Source of the DNA: a virus
Length of the DNA: 30,749 nt
Direction: 5' to 3' (one strand)
Virus record (IMG/VR): IMGVR_UViG_3300021956_000054
Span: 1 to 30,749 of that record
Made by a program: the position numbers and the translations under genes. Position 1 is the first letter of the stretch; the number at the start of each line of letters is the position of its first letter. Positions 29,635-30,749 of the stretch are shown here, piece after piece. The notes beneath the pieces were generated by a model. That model saw only the letters and a program-made list of their open reading frames with translations. It did not search any database and had not been told where the DNA came from.

Positions 29635-30057
29635 TTAGGCTGTGTAAGTAATTGCACCAGTTCCTTGGAAACTGATACTACCTTCAACCATGCCGTCCAT
29701 TGAGCTCTTAACAGAGAAACCAGTAACAATAACATTACCGCCCCATTTCTTGCCGCTTGGTGAACCTACTTGATCTAGATATGCTTCAAATGCAGCTGAT
29801 GTATCACCTACTGCACCGCCAGTGCTGATTAGTTTAGCAATAGCACTTGCACCACCGGTTAGGTTAGCTGTGTCAACATAGACATCAGCAGAGCCTGACC
29901 AAGAAGCTAGACCTTTTAAGTATGTGCGAACATCTACGCCCATAGTTGTTGTTTCAATTGTATCACTAGTGATATCAATAGTGTAGTTCTTAACTGCAAG
30001 AACTTCTACTGCACCAATGGTGATTTTACCATTATTACCTGTTATTGTTGCCATCAT
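29635..30057 (-). CDS. tail tube protein, first copy
   Basis: A 140-aa protein closely related to its downstream neighbour. It has the same N-terminus and the same D-T-I-E-T-T-T-M-G-V-D-V-R-T-Y block, but a shorter, Ala/Gly-rich central loop without the Trp insert. The start has two ATGs in tandem (30057 and 30054); the first makes an ATGA overlap with the upstream stop. The gap between the two tube genes is 12 bases and holds a good TAAGGAGA ribosome binding site for the second. It probably forms the main tube. Confidence 0.85.
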   Translation of the reverse strand: MMATITGNNGKITIGAVEVLAVKNYTIDITSDTIETTTMGVDVRTYLKGLASWSGSADVYVDTANLTGGASAIAKLISTGGAVGDTSAAFEAYLDQVGSPSGKKWGGNVIVTGFSVKSSMDGMVEGSISFQGTGAITYTA

Positions 30058-30242
30058 TCGTCTCCTATATTATCGTTGGCTTCTTCTAAGATTTTTGCGG
30101 TGTTCTTAGTTTTCACCGTTGGCTTGAGGCGAATGATTTCGTCTTGGGCCTGTTCTACAACTGGAATCCATCCTGCTGCGGAATACTTTGCTATTTGATT
30201 GTCATCAAGATCTTTGACGACACCATCTTTGGTATATTTCAT
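30054..30242 (-). CDS. hypothetical 62-aa protein in the tail operon
   Basis: It runs from an ATGA overlap with the 46-aa gene to an ATGA overlap with the first tail tube. The N-terminus (K-Y-T-K-D-G-V-V-K-D-L, 2-12) is followed by a short helix D-N-Q-I-A-K-Y-S-A-A-G-W (14-25) and a disordered charged tail. The D-N-Q-I-x-x-Y-x-x-x-G-W motif resembles small phage proteins that sit before tail tubes. Function unknown. Confidence 0.6.
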   Translation of the reverse strand: MKYTKDGVVKDLDDNQIAKYSAAGWIPVVEQAQDEIIRLKPTVKTKNTAKILEEANDNIGDE

Positions 30243-30379
30243 TTAGATTTCCTTTGTCTAGTTCTGCGGGGTTTGTTTTCTGTTACCACTGGCCCAGGCT
30301 CAACAACAGCAATTTCTTGCTGCTGCTGAGACTTACCAAGTCCAATCCGCTCCCAGATCTTTTTAATTAATGAAATCAT
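30239..30379 (-). CDS. hypothetical 46-aa protein
   Basis: The ATG at 30379 overlaps the tail terminator's TGA (ATGA), and its own TGA overlaps the next start (ATGA). It encodes a short amphipathic helix (I-S-L-I-K-K-I-W-E-R-I-G-L), a Gln run (17-20) and a basic tail ending R-R-T-R-Q-R-K-S-K. Coupling on both sides makes it a real gene despite its length. No family is recognised. Confidence 0.65.
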   Translation of the reverse strand: MISLIKKIWERIGLGKSQQQQEIAVVEPGPVVTENKPRRTRQRKSK

Positions 30380-30749
30380 AATTGACCTCTCAAATAATTG
30401 TATCTTACATGAAATTCTATTTTTATTTCTGCAAGTGGAGGAAGTCTGTTAATGACTTCTACTCTGACAAATTGACTATCAATGACACCTGAACTTTGTA
30501 GGCCTAGATATCGATCTAGATCTAATTGTTCTTCGATGCCAGTTATTAATTCTGTTCGCTTTGAATCTAATTCTGTGCCACGCACATAACCTCTAATGCC
30601 ATAGATGATTGTGCCCATTCTGCGTCCTTGTCCAGGAGCACCCATGGTAATTGTTTCGCGTTCTTCTGAATCCATCTGTACTAGCACAGCAGGAAATTCT
30701 GTGATAGCAATGCGATCAGGTTCAAATGGCTCTCTGGTGGCTAGAGCAA
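30376..30749 (-). CDS. tail terminator-like protein, 3' part
   Basis: This is the rest of the gene whose first 74 codons lie at 1-222; bases above 30609 duplicate 1-140. Joined, it encodes 151 aa and stops at 30376 in an ATGA overlap. The copy here differs from the left copy by one amino acid (Ser29 to Ala) and two silent changes. An internal ATG at 30687 is not the real start. Confidence 0.75.
   Translation of the reverse strand, partial: ALATREPFEPDRIAITEFPAVLVQMDSEERETITMGAPGQGRRMGTIIYGIRGYVRGTELDSKRTELITGIEEQLDLDRYLGLQSSGVIDSQFVRVEVINRLPPLAEIKIEFHVRYNYLRGQL
30610..30749. repeat. contig-end overlap, right copy
   Basis: This matches 1-140 with three differences in the last 14 bases. See the left copy; together they show that the molecule closes on itself. 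Confidence 0.9.

Noticed and set aside
1-30749. tRNA genes, rRNA, insertion sequences, integrase and attachment sites
   Set aside because: No cloverleaf with a CCA end, no transposase or integrase motifs and no paired att-like repeats were seen; a dedicated tRNA scan was not possible.

Overview
The window is an essentially complete genome of a small tailed double-stranded DNA bacteriophage (Caudoviricetes) with a long, non-contractile tail: it has a tape-measure protein, tail tubes, a G/GT chaperone frameshift and a large tip protein, but no sheath. The first 140 bases recur at the very end, in frame inside one gene, so the sequence closes into a circle (or circularly permuted molecule) of about 30.6 kb. 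Three differences near the edge of the overlap sit in codons in a strain-like pattern, which suggests assembly from a mixed natural population. The host cannot be named. Repetitive 'SAFT' fibres, glycine-rich fibres and an FkbM methyltransferase are, from memory, common in uncultured aquatic phages, but that is inference.

Every supported gene is on the minus strand, so the gene order runs from high to low coordinates. The only gap above 300 bases, 18345-18660, works as a control hub. It holds a good sigma70-like promoter firing into the first gene (18344), a rho-independent terminator closing the last gene (18661), and a nested inverted repeat. From the hub the order is: an unrecognised 250-aa protein whose gene carries a cluster of palindromes and AT-rich 9-bp repeats; a 42-aa zinc-finger-like protein; endonuclease VII; a terminase small-subunit candidate; an FkbM methyltransferase; and several small unknowns. 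A fibre block follows at 14.1-6.0 kb, made of two fibres sharing an N-terminal module, a small fibre protein, a glycine-rich fibre, a 1336-aa repeat/LamG protein and a fibre adaptor. Then come the terminase large subunit, the portal, a Dps-like ferritin-fold protein, small basic proteins, a scaffold and the major capsid protein.

Past the capsid gene come a head-tail connector and a tail terminator, which spans the artificial end of the window. Two very small genes, two tandem tail-tube paralogues, a gp10-like protein, the tail assembly chaperone with a -1 frameshift, the tape measure, two distal-tail/hub proteins, a GNAT-like protein, a 1268-aa tip protein, two small tail proteins and a zinc-ribbon protein complete the circle. 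Genes are packed with ATGA or TAATG overlaps, which implies translational coupling.

No DNA polymerase, primase, helicase, integrase, repressor, holin or endolysin was recognised, nor any tRNA, CRISPR array or insertion sequence. Replication and lysis must rely on the host or on the unrecognised small genes. The most notable items are the Dps-like protein with intact ferroxidase-site spacing inside the head module, the recurrent intergenic TAAATAC motif, the palindrome cluster that may be an origin, and the start codon buried in a strong hairpin at 14.15 kb.
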